Part shown: positions 17,197 through 27,653 of the stretch, piece after piece
Position numbering within the stretch: the stretch's first letter is position 1
Layout of the letters: each line of letters starts with the position of its first letter
Assembly (NCBI GenBank): GCA_002344215.1
Contig: DDSV01000036.1
Span: forward strand, 76,014-140,013
Direction of reading: 5' to 3'
DNA: 64,000 nucleotides
DNA from: Akkermansiaceae bacterium UBA2381
GTDB taxonomy: Bacteria; Verrucomicrobiota; Verrucomicrobiia; Verrucomicrobiales; DEV007
The notes under the pieces: model-generated
Told to the model about the DNA's origin: nothing
The model's database searches: none
The model's input: only the letters and a program-made list of their open reading frames with translations
Made by a program: the position numbers and the translations under genes

Positions 17197-17221
17197 AAAA
17201 AATTCTGAGAGTGAATTTTTT
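17197..17221. repeat. A/T-tract palindrome between the ABC operon and xthA
   Basis: AAAAAATTC (17197-17205) and GAATTTTTT (17213-17221) form a 9-base palindrome around TGAGAGT, within the 210-base divergent region. It could be an operator or a curved-DNA element of the operon promoter. No complete promoter could be fixed here. Confidence 0.35.
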
Positions 17222-17349
17222 TCAGGGTCTTTTCAACGCGGGCGGGGATTTGCGTCACGTGTATTTCCTCGCGTCTCACTGAATCGCAAGGGAAAAATGT
17301 GGACACCGCAGGGCGGATACCGGACTCATTTCCTTCTATTGAAATCTTT

Positions 17350-18108
17350 ATGAAACTCATCAGCTGGAACGTGAATGGAATCCGGGCGGTTCTGAAAAAG
17401 GGCTTTCTCGAGTTCCTCGACGAGCACCGTCCTGACATGATCCTCCTGCAGGAGGTCAAAGCGACCGCCGATCAGGTGGACGGGGCCTTCGACGCGGGGG
17501 GCTGGGAGGTGAACTGGAACCCGGCTCAGAAGAAAGGGTACTCCGGCGTCGCGACGCTTTCCCGGCATCCCGCCCTCTCGGTCCGGCACGGCATCGGCAT
17601 GCCCGGCCACGATGACGAGGGCCGCGTTCTCACGACCGAGCATCCCGACTTTTTTGTCGTGAATGTCTACACTCCGAATTCGCAGGACGAATTGCGCCGC
17701 CTTCCCTACCGCATGACCTGGGACGCCGCCTTCCTCTCCTACGTGAAGGAGCTCGAAAAGACCAAACCCGTCATTTTTGCCGGTGACCTCAACGTCGCCC
17801 ACCGCGAGATCGACCTCGCCCGACCCAAGCAGAATCGCCAGAGCGCCGGATTCTCCGACGAGGAGCGCGCCGGATTCGACGAGATCGTTGCGGCCGGTTT
17901 CATCGATACCTTCCGCCACTTCCACCCCGACGAGCCCGACCATTACACCTGGTGGAGCTACCGCGGCGGGGCGAGGGAGAAGAATGTGGGATGGCGGATT
18001 GACTATTTCTGCGTTTCCGCGCCGCTGATCACGCGGGTCACCTCAGCCTCCATCCTTCCCCACGTGCAGGGTTCAGATCATTGTCCGGTGGTGATTGAGG
18101 TGGGGTGA
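17350..18108 (+). CDS. xthA: Exodeoxyribonuclease III / AP endonuclease
   Basis: Cuts DNA 5' to abasic sites and removes 3' blocking groups in base-excision repair. It is 252 residues from the ATG at 17350 (MKLISWNVNGIRA). The catalytic residues of the exonuclease-endonuclease-phosphatase fold are visible: Asn7, Glu35 in LLQEVK, the Tyr/Asp region NVYTPNSQDELRRL, the metal/catalytic AGDLNVAH, and the terminal Asp-His pair in GSDHCPVV. An in-frame codon upstream (17299) would add 17 residues with no family similarity and is rejected. Its last 158 bases occur again, 92% identical by hand count, at 18971-19128. Confidence 0.96.
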   Translation: MKLISWNVNGIRAVLKKGFLEFLDEHRPDMILLQEVKATADQVDGAFDAGGWEVNWNPAQKKGYSGVATLSRHPALSVRHGIGMPGHDDEGRVLTTEHPDFFVVNVYTPNSQDELRRLPYRMTWDAAFLSYVKELEKTKPVIFAGDLNVAHREIDLARPKQNRQSAGFSDEERAGFDEIVAAGFIDTFRHFHPDEPDHYTWWSYRGGAREKNVGWRIDYFCVSAPLITRVTSASILPHVQGSDHCPVVIEVG

Positions 18109-18188
18109 GGGCGGAATTGGCCTGAGCGATACTCTGCGGATACTGACGACGGGTTGAAAAGAAACCAACTCGGGTGAGAGTAAGTTCC

Positions 18189-18770
18189 ATGGAGGAAGAG
18201 TGGGAGAACCCGGTTCAGCAATCACTGGCAAGGCTCTCGCAACGGGCCGCAGAATTCGGTTTGAGCGATTTTCTTCTCATTGGGGGAAACGCGGTCATCG
18301 CCTATGGAGTCCCGCGATTTACGCGTGATCTCGATTTTGTGATTCCTGATCGCGAGCAGGAAAGCTGGAGGAGATTTCTTGAAGCAAACAACTTCTGTTT
18401 CATTCATGGCACGCCGGCGTTTGCCCAGTTTTTGGATTCAGATAAGGAGAAACCGCGGGTGGATTTGATGCTTGTCGGAGAATCCACATGGTCCCGGCTG
18501 CGGTCCAAGGCCCGGAATTTTGAACTTTCTGATGGGATTTCCATTCCCCTGGTTGCTCCCGAGCATCTCATCGCCATGAAACTTCGTGCGTGCCTTTCCC
18601 CCGACCGGCGGTCGGGGGCTGTCGACTGGAGCGATGTTGTTGAACTTTGCATCAGAAACGGGTTTGATCCCGAAAAGGACCCGACCTTCGCCGAACTTGT
18701 GATACAATTCGGTAGTGATTCTTTGCTGGAAAAGCTTATCCATGAACTTGCCAATCGGAATGGAAACTAA
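18189..18770 (+). CDS. Nucleotidyltransferase-fold protein (AbiEii-like/DUF6036-like)
   Basis: 193 residues from ATG 18189 (GTG 18174 is an alternative). The core FLLIGGNAVIAYGVPRFTRDLDFVI gives the Gly-Gly...Thr-x-Asp-x-Asp arrangement of the nucleotidyltransferase fold. A third acidic strand (RVDLMLVG) and the downstream PLVAPEHLIAMKLRA follow, the usual end of AbiEii/DUF6036-type proteins. Relatives act as toxins that modify tRNA or proteins, or as orphan accessory proteins; the target here is unknown. The small gene after it overlaps its stop codon, suggesting a two-gene cassette. The pair is bracketed by xthA and a copy of the xthA tail. Confidence 0.75.
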   Translation: MEEEWENPVQQSLARLSQRAAEFGLSDFLLIGGNAVIAYGVPRFTRDLDFVIPDREQESWRRFLEANNFCFIHGTPAFAQFLDSDKEKPRVDLMLVGESTWSRLRSKARNFELSDGISIPLVAPEHLIAMKLRACLSPDRRSGAVDWSDVVELCIRNGFDPEKDPTFAELVIQFGSDSLLEKLIHELANRNGN

Positions 18771-18969
18771 CGGGACTTCCGGGATCACGGTTGAAGACCT
18801 TGAAATGATCTTCCCCGAACCGGGAGGCCCGCTTCTTGAAGGCTCCGGTGAACCCTGCACCTGGGCGGAATGCATGCGGGAGACGGCCGCCCAGACCCGA
18901 TATTGGCTGAAAAATTTCGGCAATGAACCCCTGCCGACGCCGTGGGAAGTCCGGTTCGAGTTGGAGTGA
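18760..18969 (+). CDS. Small acidic protein, possible partner of the nucleotidyltransferase
   Basis: 69 residues from ATG 18760 (METNGTSG...); in-frame starts at 18742 and 18715 also exist. It overlaps the end of the nucleotidyltransferase gene by 11 bases, implying translational coupling. It is acidic, with Pro-rich ends and a central helix (TWAECMRETAAQTRYWLKNF). No family is recognised and there is no membrane segment. The position suggests a cognate partner (antitoxin or subunit), but this is inference from gene order. It ends two bases before the duplicated xthA segment. Confidence 0.6.
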   Translation: METNGTSGITVEDLEMIFPEPGGPLLEGSGEPCTWAECMRETAAQTRYWLKNFGNEPLPTPWEVRFELE

Positions 18970-18970
18970 A

Positions 18971-19128
18971 GGTGGAACTTTTGCGGCGGGGCGAGGGAAA
19001 AGAATGTGGGATGGCGGATCGACTATTTCTGCGTTTCTGAACCGCTGATCAAGCGGGTCACCTCAGCCACCATCCTTCCCCACGTGCAGGGTTCAGATCA
19101 TTGTCCGGTGGTGCTTGAGGTGGAGTGA
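18971..19128 (+). pseudogene. Duplicated 3' end of xthA
   Basis: 158 bases aligning without gaps to 17951-18108, the last 52 codons and stop of xthA, with 13 mismatches by hand alignment. The frame is intact to the stop (GKNVGWRIDYFCVSEPLIKR, then GSDHCPVVLEVE), but there is no start or upstream part, so it cannot make an active enzyme. With the intact xthA it forms a 1.02-kb-spaced direct repeat enclosing the nucleotidyltransferase pair. It stops 14 bases short of the hepT end, so xthA and hepT were probably neighbours before the cassette entered. Confidence 0.9.
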
Positions 19129-19142
19129 GAACTGAATTCTCT

Positions 19143-19480
19143 TCAAAGATCACTCAACTTACCAATCTCTTTCAGTAGCTCTGGAAGGGAGCCCTCGACG
19201 ATTTCCCAAACCAATTCCAAATCCACCCCTGCATAGTCATGCACGATTCGATTTCGCAGTCCCGCGGTCTGCGACCAGGGGATTCCGGTATGGGCGTCTT
19301 TGAACTCGGAGGGGACTGCCTCACTGCTTCGCCGATGATCTCGAGGTTCCGAATCACTGCGTCGGACGTTTTGTCGTCGATGAGAAAGTCTGACTTTGAT
19401 AGCCCGGCTCGATAACGATCAATCTTGCGCACCGGCTCGATGATATCCTCGAGCAGCAACTGAGAGTCCCTTTTAGACAT
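19143..19480 (-). pseudogene. hepT: HepT-type toxin gene broken by a frameshift
   Basis: HepT toxins are small helical RNases with an RX4-6HXY motif, neutralised by an MNT nucleotidyltransferase. The frame opens normally (MSKRDSQLLLEDIIEPVRKI, then SDAVIRNLEIIGEAVRQ). It then changes frame at about 19311-19316 (AGGCAGTCCCC) and ends early at 19172. Shifting one base restores the expected continuation (VPSEFKDAH, GLRNRIVHDYAGVDLELVWEI) to a stop at 19143-19145; an AGGCAG-G-TCCCC ancestor with one G lost explains it. The catalytic RNRIVHDY is beyond the shift, so the encoded 102-residue product should be inactive. It overlaps mntA by 8 bases. Confidence 0.85.
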
Positions 19481-19766
19481 CGATCAATTCGGGCTCAATG
19501 AGTCTCCACATGGCGGGCTTGATGGCGCGACGGGAAACCAGGTCAACCTGCCTTCCGAGAAGGGTCTCCAGTTGCTCTGCCAGGGGAATGAACCTTAGTC
19601 CGATAGACGGCTCCACTTCGACGAGAACGTTCACATCGCTGTCTTCGGTCGCTTCACCACGGGCAAACGATCCGAATAGGGCAAGTCGATGGATCGGGTA
19701 ATCTCTTTCGAGATCCGGGCGACTCGCTCGGAGTTTCCCGAGAATGGTTTCACGATCCTGATCCAT
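19473..19766 (-). CDS. mntA: MNT-type minimal nucleotidyltransferase antitoxin
   Basis: About 97 residues from ATG 19766 (ATG 19787 adds seven). MNT partners silence HepT, in studied cases by AMPylating its active-site Tyr. The motif GSX10DXD is nearly present as GSFARGEATEDSDVN: the last Asp is Asn (codon AAC). As the second Asp binds metal, transferase activity is doubtful. The C-terminal half (LAEQLETLLGRQVDLVSRRA, then LIEPELIDV) is typical. It overlaps both rdgB (upstream) and hepT (downstream), so it is probably translated from the rdgB transcript. Confidence 0.82.
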   Translation of the reverse strand: MDQDRETILGKLRASRPDLERDYPIHRLALFGSFARGEATEDSDVNVLVEVEPSIGLRFIPLAEQLETLLGRQVDLVSRRAIKPAMWRLIEPELIDV

Positions 19767-20385
19767 GGCGATATTGTAGCATTTCATCGCCGATCAGCCA
19801 CCCCCGAAATTTCTCCAGCGCCCGGCCACGGTGGCTCATCCCGTTTTTCACCTCTTCGGGCAATTCCCCGAAAGATTGGTTGTAGCCCTCGGGGATAAAA
19901 AGCGGGTCGTAACCAAAACCTCCTTCTCCCGTCATCGACTCGGCGATGCGGCCCTCCACGGTGCCGTCGAATTGCGCGATCACCTCACCGCCTTTGGCCA
20001 CCGTGACCGCACAACGAAAGCGGGCGGTTCGGGGACTGCCCGCATGCTTGGGCCTGGCAAGCTCGTCGAGGAGCTTTTCCCGGTTCGTGGCGTCGGTCGC
20101 GTTCTCTCCGGAAAAGCGCGAGGAATAGATCCCGGGTGCCCCGCCGAGGGCATCGACCTCAAGTCCGGAATCATCCGCGAGAACAAAAGCCTCCGGCATG
20201 GCCCGGCTTGTGGCGAGGGCTTTGATCTCCGAATTTTCGGCGAAGGTGGACCCGGTTTCATCGGGCGGGGTCATACCCGGCAGCGTTGTCAGATCAGTGA
20301 TGCTCTCGAAGTGCTCACCGAGGATGGCGCGCATTTCTCCCGTCTTGTGGGCGTTGTGAGTGGCGATGAGAAGGGTTCGGGCCAT
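19750..20385 (-). CDS. rdgB: Non-canonical purine NTP pyrophosphatase (RdgB/HAM1)
   Basis: Hydrolyses dITP, ITP and XTP to monophosphates, cleansing the nucleotide pool in the cytoplasm. From ATG 20385 it reads MARTLLIATHNAHKTGEMRA, the standard opening; the frame also allows ATG 20406. Family motifs are TFAENSEIKA, the substrate loop VLADDSGLEVDALGGAPG, IYSSRFSGENATD, GFGYDPLFIPEGYN, and SFGELPEEVKNGMSHRGRAL. Length is about 211 residues, slightly long because of a poorly conserved tail that overlaps mntA. The arrangement rdgB-mntA-hepT, facing xthA, puts a toxin-antitoxin remnant between two DNA/nucleotide repair genes. Confidence 0.95.
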   Translation of the reverse strand: MARTLLIATHNAHKTGEMRAILGEHFESITDLTTLPGMTPPDETGSTFAENSEIKALATSRAMPEAFVLADDSGLEVDALGGAPGIYSSRFSGENATDATNREKLLDELARPKHAGSPRTARFRCAVTVAKGGEVIAQFDGTVEGRIAESMTGEGGFGYDPLFIPEGYNQSFGELPEEVKNGMSHRGRALEKFRGWLIGDEMLQYRHGSGS

Positions 20386-20449
20386 GTGGGAGTGTGGTGC
20401 AGGCAATCGGAACGATCTAGTGATGGATATTCGCGCCTTGGGTTCGGAG

Positions 20450-21256
20450 TCAGAATGGATCGGGAATCGGAGTGGTGATAGGGGAAGCGGTGGGCGTTCG
20501 AAATCCGCTTATCGCGGTGTGCCACCATCCGGCGATTCTGTCCATGCATGTTGGAGTTTGGCACATGGAAGCAGCAGCCGCGTGAGCATCGATTTGCTCC
20601 AGTTTGTGGTGGCCCGCCCAAGCGCAGAGCAGTTCGCTTTTTGGATAGTATATTGCCAGATCCCCGCTTTCGAGATCGACTCCTGCGTCTCTCAGCTCAT
20701 CAGCCACCCCAATCAATTCCAATTTTGAATTCGCCGATGAAAAGTTCGAACGGGGTATTTGAAACCAACCCTCTTCGCGAAATCGTTCCTCGTTTCCGAA
20801 CGGCGCTGCGAAGACTACTTGACGATCAGATTCGAAATCCGGGCGGGATCCGCTTAGGGTTCCCAAATACTCCAGTAGGATCATGGCTGGAATTTTTTCA
20901 ACTCGAAGGGTAATTGAGGTGGATTGTGCAAGAGTCGGCTCAACGAGCCACGTGATCGGATCCATTTTCGGAAATTCCCTCACGATGCGATTTTCGATTT
21001 GAGTCAAACATTCGGAGAACGGGATTTTCTCGAAACTGATTTCATCAAAAACGACGCTCTGCAGGTCGCATCTCAGTTTTCCTACGTCGTCAAGTAGCGG
21101 CGAAGTGCAATTACCCCGTAGATCCGGCCAAAGCACTATGTCTGCTGGTATGGCGTCCGATGTTTGGTATGGCACGATTGCGAGGATGGCAATCGATAGG
21201 CCAATCCCCAATCCAACCAGTGCAACCGGCATTCCTTTCCCCCGCAGCGCCATCAA
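20450..21256 (-). CDS. Membrane-anchored or exported protein of unknown function
   Basis: 268 residues with one hydrophobic N-terminal segment (MPVALVGLGIGLSIAILAIVP), which may be a signal or an anchor. The middle (VVFDEISFEKIPFSECLTQI, then SITLRVEKIPAMILLEYLG) follows the rhythm of secretin/TonB short N-terminal (STN) domains: a strand, a helix that selects a residue set, then a second strand. It has Cys residues near both ends and a Thr/Pro tail. Codon use is less GC-biased than its neighbours. No partner gene is evident; fhs lies upstream and rdgB downstream. Identification as STN-like is tentative. Confidence 0.55.
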   Translation of the reverse strand: MMALRGKGMPVALVGLGIGLSIAILAIVPYQTSDAIPADIVLWPDLRGNCTSPLLDDVGKLRCDLQSVVFDEISFEKIPFSECLTQIENRIVREFPKMDPITWLVEPTLAQSTSITLRVEKIPAMILLEYLGTLSGSRPDFESDRQVVFAAPFGNEERFREEGWFQIPRSNFSSANSKLELIGVADELRDAGVDLESGDLAIYYPKSELLCAWAGHHKLEQIDAHAAAASMCQTPTCMDRIAGWWHTAISGFRTPTASPITTPIPDPF

Positions 21257-21337
21257 AACACCCTAGAGAATTGGATCATCTCCGGCAACGCCCTTTTGCA
21301 CAGAGAGTATGTCAAAATCAACTCACGCGGCTGTGAC

Positions 21338-23008
21338 TCAGCTCAAACCCACGATGTGCCCCTCCGCATCCACATCAATTCCCTCCGCCGCCGGTCGACG
21401 GGGAAGCCCGGGCATGGTCATGGTGTCCCCGGTCACAGCGACGAGGAATCCTGCTCCGGCTGAGACACGCACTTCGCGGATGGGAAGGGTGAACCCGCTC
21501 ACCGCGCCGCGCTTTTCCGGATCCGCGCTGAAGCTGTAGGGAGTCTTGGCGATGCAGACGGGAAAATCGCCAAATCCGTCCTTTTCGAGGGAGGCCAGCT
21601 GGCTCTCCGCCTCCGAACTAAGGGTGACCTCGTCGGCACGATAGATCTCCCGGGCGATCGTCCGGATTTTCTCTAAAGGCGAAACTTCGAGCGGATAGAG
21701 CGGCTTGAAAGCGCTTTCGCGATCTTCTGCCATCACTTGAAGGACCGCTTCGGCCAGAGGAGCGGCCCCGATTCCCCCTTCGGCCCAATGGGTCGCGGAG
21801 ACACAGGGAACGCCGAGGCCGCGGCAGAGGGAGAAGACCAGTTCGTTCTCCTCCTTCGTGTCGGAGTCGAAGGCGTTCAGGGCGACAACGGCGGGGACAC
21901 CGAAACGGGCGATGTTCTCAAGATGCCGTTTCAGGTTTTCGAACCCGCGCCGGACGGCAGCGGGATCCTCCTGTCGAAGCTCCTTCAGGGAAAGGCCGCC
22001 GTGGTATTTCAGAGCTCGAATCGTCGCGACAACGACCGCCGCATTTGGTGTCAGCTTGGCCTTACGGCATTTGATGTTAAAAAATTTCTCCGCTCCGAGA
22101 TCGGCGCCGAAACCCGCTTCCGTGACCACGAAGTCAGCCAGCTGTAGCGCGGTTTTGGTTGCAATGACCGAGTTGCATCCGTGGGCGATATTGGCAAAGG
22201 GACCTCCGTGGACGAGAGCCGGGGTGTGCTCAAGGGTCTGCACCAGATTTGGATTGAGGGCGTCCTTCAGCAGGGCTGTCATGGCTCCGTGTGCCTTGAG
22301 GTCAGACGCGAGGACGTTCATTTTCGACCGGTTCCTGCCGATCACAATCCGGCCGAGGCGGAGGCGCAGATCTTCGAGGTCCTTTGCGAGGCAAAAGATC
22401 GCCATTACCTCCGAGGCAACCGTGATGTTGAAGCCGGTTTCGCAGGGAAATCCATTGCCCCTTCCGAGGCCGGTGACGACTTCGCGAAGGGAGCGATCAT
22501 TCAGATCCATCGCCCGCCTCCAACTGATCTCACGGGGGTCGAGATTCAGTTCGTTGCCCCAGTGCAGATGATTGTCAATCATCGCCGAGAGCAGGTTGTT
22601 CGCCGCGGTGATCGCATGAAAATCCCCTGTGAAATGGAGATTGATCTCGTCCATCGGAACGACCTGGGATCTGCCACCGCCGGCCGCCCCGCCCTTGAGC
22701 CCGAAAGAGGGACCGAGGCTGGGTTCGCGGAGACAGATCATCGCCTTTTTTCCGAGGCGGCTTAGCCCGTCACCGAGTCCGACCGTCGTCGTTGTTTTTC
22801 CCTCACCTGCCGGAGTCGGTGAAATCGCGGTGACGAGGATCAGTTTTCCCTCGGGTCCGGTGAGTCTATCCGGCATGGAAGCCAGGTCCAGTTTCCCCTT
22901 CCATCGGCCGTAGGGGATCACCTGTTCCGGGGAGAGGCCGAGCCTGTCGGCGGCAAGATCCTGAATCGGGATCAGTTTCGCCTGCCTCGCAATTTCGATG
23001 TCTTTCAT
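21338..23008 (-). CDS. fhs: Formate--tetrahydrofolate ligase
   Basis: Makes 10-formyl-THF from formate, THF and ATP, feeding purine and Met-tRNA formylation. About 556 residues from ATG 23008 (MKDIEIARQAKLIPI), the family length and opening; the frame extends 14 codons further upstream but lacks similarity. Visible motifs are the P-loop-like TPAGEGKTTTTVGLG, REPSLGPSFGLKGGAAGGG, DFHAITAANNLLSAMIDNH, VVTEAGFGADLGAEKFF and the C-terminal GFLVAVTGDTMTMPGLPRRP. It is divergent from the U32 family gene. No other one-carbon gene is next to it. Confidence 0.97.
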   Translation of the reverse strand: MKDIEIARQAKLIPIQDLAADRLGLSPEQVIPYGRWKGKLDLASMPDRLTGPEGKLILVTAISPTPAGEGKTTTTVGLGDGLSRLGKKAMICLREPSLGPSFGLKGGAAGGGRSQVVPMDEINLHFTGDFHAITAANNLLSAMIDNHLHWGNELNLDPREISWRRAMDLNDRSLREVVTGLGRGNGFPCETGFNITVASEVMAIFCLAKDLEDLRLRLGRIVIGRNRSKMNVLASDLKAHGAMTALLKDALNPNLVQTLEHTPALVHGGPFANIAHGCNSVIATKTALQLADFVVTEAGFGADLGAEKFFNIKCRKAKLTPNAAVVVATIRALKYHGGLSLKELRQEDPAAVRRGFENLKRHLENIARFGVPAVVALNAFDSDTKEENELVFSLCRGLGVPCVSATHWAEGGIGAAPLAEAVLQVMAEDRESAFKPLYPLEVSPLEKIRTIAREIYRADEVTLSSEAESQLASLEKDGFGDFPVCIAKTPYSFSADPEKRGAVSGFTLPIREVRVSAGAGFLVAVTGDTMTMPGLPRRPAAEGIDVDAEGHIVGLS

Positions 23009-23125
23009 GCGGCAAACGAGGTAGCCGCCGCTTCCGATTTTGTCTTCCAAAACCTTTCAGCGGGACAGCCGAATTCTCCAAAGTTTCGTCGGGAGATTCC
23101 CGCCGGCCCGTGCTACCTTGCCTGA

Positions 23126-25570
<2,445 letters not shown>

Positions 25571-25610
25571 AACTCCGGCCCGAGGGTCGAATATTTATCG
25601 AAATCGCAAT

Positions 25611-25636
25611 CTGCGTTCGAGCCGAACGCAGCTACC
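25611..25636 (+). repeat. REP-like palindrome, copy A
   Basis: CTGCGTTCG-AGC-CGAACGCAG followed by CTACC. It lies between the convergent U32 gene and trpF, and its tail contains the trpF stop codon (CTA, read as TAG). It shares arm core, loop and tail with the elements at 30.7 and 56.2 kb. Confidence 0.7.
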
Positions 25637-26312
25637 TGTCGCGCAGATTCCTGCTCTTCACCCCCGCGATAAAATCGCGCACCTTGTCCAGATCCTTCCG
25701 CCCCGGACTGACTTCCACGCCGCTCGCGACATCTACCCCGGCCGGACGAACCTGCTTCACGGCGTCCGCCACATTCCCGGGCGTGAGTCCTCCTGCCAGC
25801 ACGATTTGCCGGTTCGGCCATTGTTTCACCGCCTCAGACCCGAGAGACCAATCCATCGTTTCGCCGCTGCCGCCGTATTCGTTGGGGGCATAGGCGTCGA
25901 GGAGGAGCGTCGGCGATTCGAATGACGAGGCCGCCTCAAGTATGGCCCTGTCGCGCACGCCCATCGCTTTGAAAACGGGCAGACCCTGTTGGGTCAGTGA
26001 CTTGACCCTCTCCGGTGTCTCGTCGCCGTGGAGTTGAATCCAGTCGATCGCGCCGCTGTCGATGAGCTGCCGCAGTTCCTCATCCGAAGCATTCACCGTC
26101 ACGGCGACACGCGGCACAGCGCCGGCGAGTTCACGCAGCCAGGGCAGGGCCTCGTCCAGCGGGATGAACCGCTTGGACTTCGGCCAGAAATTGATCCCGA
26201 TGGCATCGGCACCCGCGGCAATGATGGCGTGAGCCTCGTCTCCACGGGTGATGCCGCAGATTTTTACCGCAACACGTCCCAAATCCGGAGGGAAGAGGAA
26301 ACGGGTTGTCAT
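25632..26312 (-). CDS. trpF: Phosphoribosylanthranilate isomerase
   Basis: Catalyses the Amadori rearrangement of phosphoribosylanthranilate in tryptophan synthesis. A (beta/alpha)8 protein of 226 residues. It carries VAVKICGITRGDEA with the catalytic Cys, GINFWPKSKRFI, WIQLHGDETPE, the catalytic Asp in LLDAYAPNEYGGSGETMDW, and LAGGLTPGNVADAV near the end. No other trp gene is adjacent. A class V aminotransferase gene lies 16 bases upstream on the same strand, so the two are probably cotranscribed. Its stop codon lies in a REP-like element. Confidence 0.97.
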   Translation of the reverse strand: MTTRFLFPPDLGRVAVKICGITRGDEAHAIIAAGADAIGINFWPKSKRFIPLDEALPWLRELAGAVPRVAVTVNASDEELRQLIDSGAIDWIQLHGDETPERVKSLTQQGLPVFKAMGVRDRAILEAASSFESPTLLLDAYAPNEYGGSGETMDWSLGSEAVKQWPNRQIVLAGGLTPGNVADAVKQVRPAGVDVASGVEVSPGRKDLDKVRDFIAGVKSRNLRDR

Positions 26313-26328
26313 CGGTGAGGGGGCTCGC

Positions 26329-27408
26329 TTAGAGCTTTGTCAGGGAGTCGTCGAGGGCGTCGAGCAGATTCCGGATCGTGGCCTCGGTCTCGTCGCCCAT
26401 GTTGGAGAGGCGGAAGGTCTTACCCTTGATCTTGCCGTAGCCTCCGTCGATCGCGAGGGAGTGCTCCTTGCGCATGATCGAACCGAGTTTGGCGACGTCG
26501 ATGTCCTTGTTGTTTTTGATACAGGTCAGGGACTTGGAGCGGTAGCCCTCGGGGGCAAAAAACTCGAAGCCGTTCTTTTTGACCCAGTCGTGGACGATGT
26601 TGTTGAGCTTCTCGTGGCGGGCGAAGCGGGTTTCGATCCCTTCCTCGAAGATCACGTCGAGCTGGTGATTGAGCCCGTAGATCGTCGCGATGCAGGGGGT
26701 GCTCGGGGTCATCGAGTTGTCGTGGTTGGCTTTGAACTCGAGGAAGTCGAAGTAATAGCCGCGGTCGTTGATCGTGGCTGCCTTGGCCATGGCGCGTTCG
26801 GAGGCGCTGAAGAGAGCGAGTCCGGGAGGCAGGGCAAGAGCCTTCTGGCTGCCGGTGAGGAGGACGTCGATGCCCATTTTGTCGACCTCGATGGGCACGA
26901 CGGTGAAGCTCGAGACGGTGTCGGTCACGAGGAGGACGTCATCATATTTGCGCACCACGGCGGCGACTTCGGCGAGCGGGTTCATCACTCCGGTCGAGGT
27001 CTCGTTGTGGATGAAAGTGACGAGGTCGAATTCACCGGTGGCGAGTTTCGCGTCGATTGCGGCCGGATCGACGGGGACACCCCACTCAAACTGGAGCGCT
27101 TCGGCTTCCTTGCCACAGCGGCGGGCGACATCAACCCATTTGTCGGAAAACGCGCCGGAGCAGCAACAAAGGACCTTTTTAGTGGCGAGGTTGCGGACGG
27201 CACCCTCCATCACGCCCCAGGCGGAGGAGGTGGAGAGGAAAACGGGCTGGGTCGTGCCCATGAGGGTCTGGAGACGGGGCTGGATCGCGTCGTAGAGGGC
27301 CACGAAGTCCTTGCTGCGGTGTCCGATCATCGGGGCCGCCATGGCCTCGTAGGTCGCAGGAGAGACCTCAACCGGTCCGGGAATGTGAAGTCTGATGTGT
27401 TCGCTCAT
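26329..27408 (-). CDS. Class V aminotransferase (alanine-glyoxylate/serine-pyruvate type)
   Basis: A PLP enzyme of 359 residues from ATG 27408 (MSEHIRLHIPGPVEVSP); the frame runs 39 codons further upstream without similarity. Family features are IPGPVEV and MIGHRSKDF, LSTSSAWGVMEGAV, HNETSTGVMNPL, TDTVSSF with the PLP Asp, and the Schiff-base Lys in LTGSQKALALPPGLA. This group interconverts alanine/serine and glyoxylate/pyruvate. In some relatives it serves photorespiration-like salvage, serine metabolism or phosphonate breakdown; which applies here is unclear. It is followed by trpF 16 bases downstream. Confidence 0.88.
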   Translation of the reverse strand: MSEHIRLHIPGPVEVSPATYEAMAAPMIGHRSKDFVALYDAIQPRLQTLMGTTQPVFLSTSSAWGVMEGAVRNLATKKVLCCCSGAFSDKWVDVARRCGKEAEALQFEWGVPVDPAAIDAKLATGEFDLVTFIHNETSTGVMNPLAEVAAVVRKYDDVLLVTDTVSSFTVVPIEVDKMGIDVLLTGSQKALALPPGLALFSASERAMAKAATINDRGYYFDFLEFKANHDNSMTPSTPCIATIYGLNHQLDVIFEEGIETRFARHEKLNNIVHDWVKKNGFEFFAPEGYRSKSLTCIKNNKDIDVAKLGSIMRKEHSLAIDGGYGKIKGKTFRLSNMGDETEATIRNLLDALDDSLTKL

Positions 27409-27653
27409 GAATGGGCGCAATAAGGACTCCGATGGGGAAATCACAAACCGATTTTCGTGCCATCGGCGGTAAATGATATGTCGGGCGGGGGCGCTGGCGC
27501 AAGTGCGGGCGGATTGGGGTCGCAATCGCCTGAAGGCCTGTGTTTCTATTGGTTATGCGTCTTTTCGGCTTCCCGTCATCGCCCTTTCAGCCGGGGAAAA
27601 ACAGGCGAAATGGCATGCCGAAACTGGGAATCCCTAAAGAAATAAACAGACTC

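Noticed and set aside
17950..19790. Prophage or integron explanation for the xthA-rdgB region
   Set aside because: No integrase, capsid, att-type short repeat or integron attC hairpin was seen. The repeat is a long gene tail, not a site-specific core.
26248..27423. 391-codon plus-strand frame over the aminotransferase
   Set aside because: Antisense shadow of a class V aminotransferase with clear PLP motifs.
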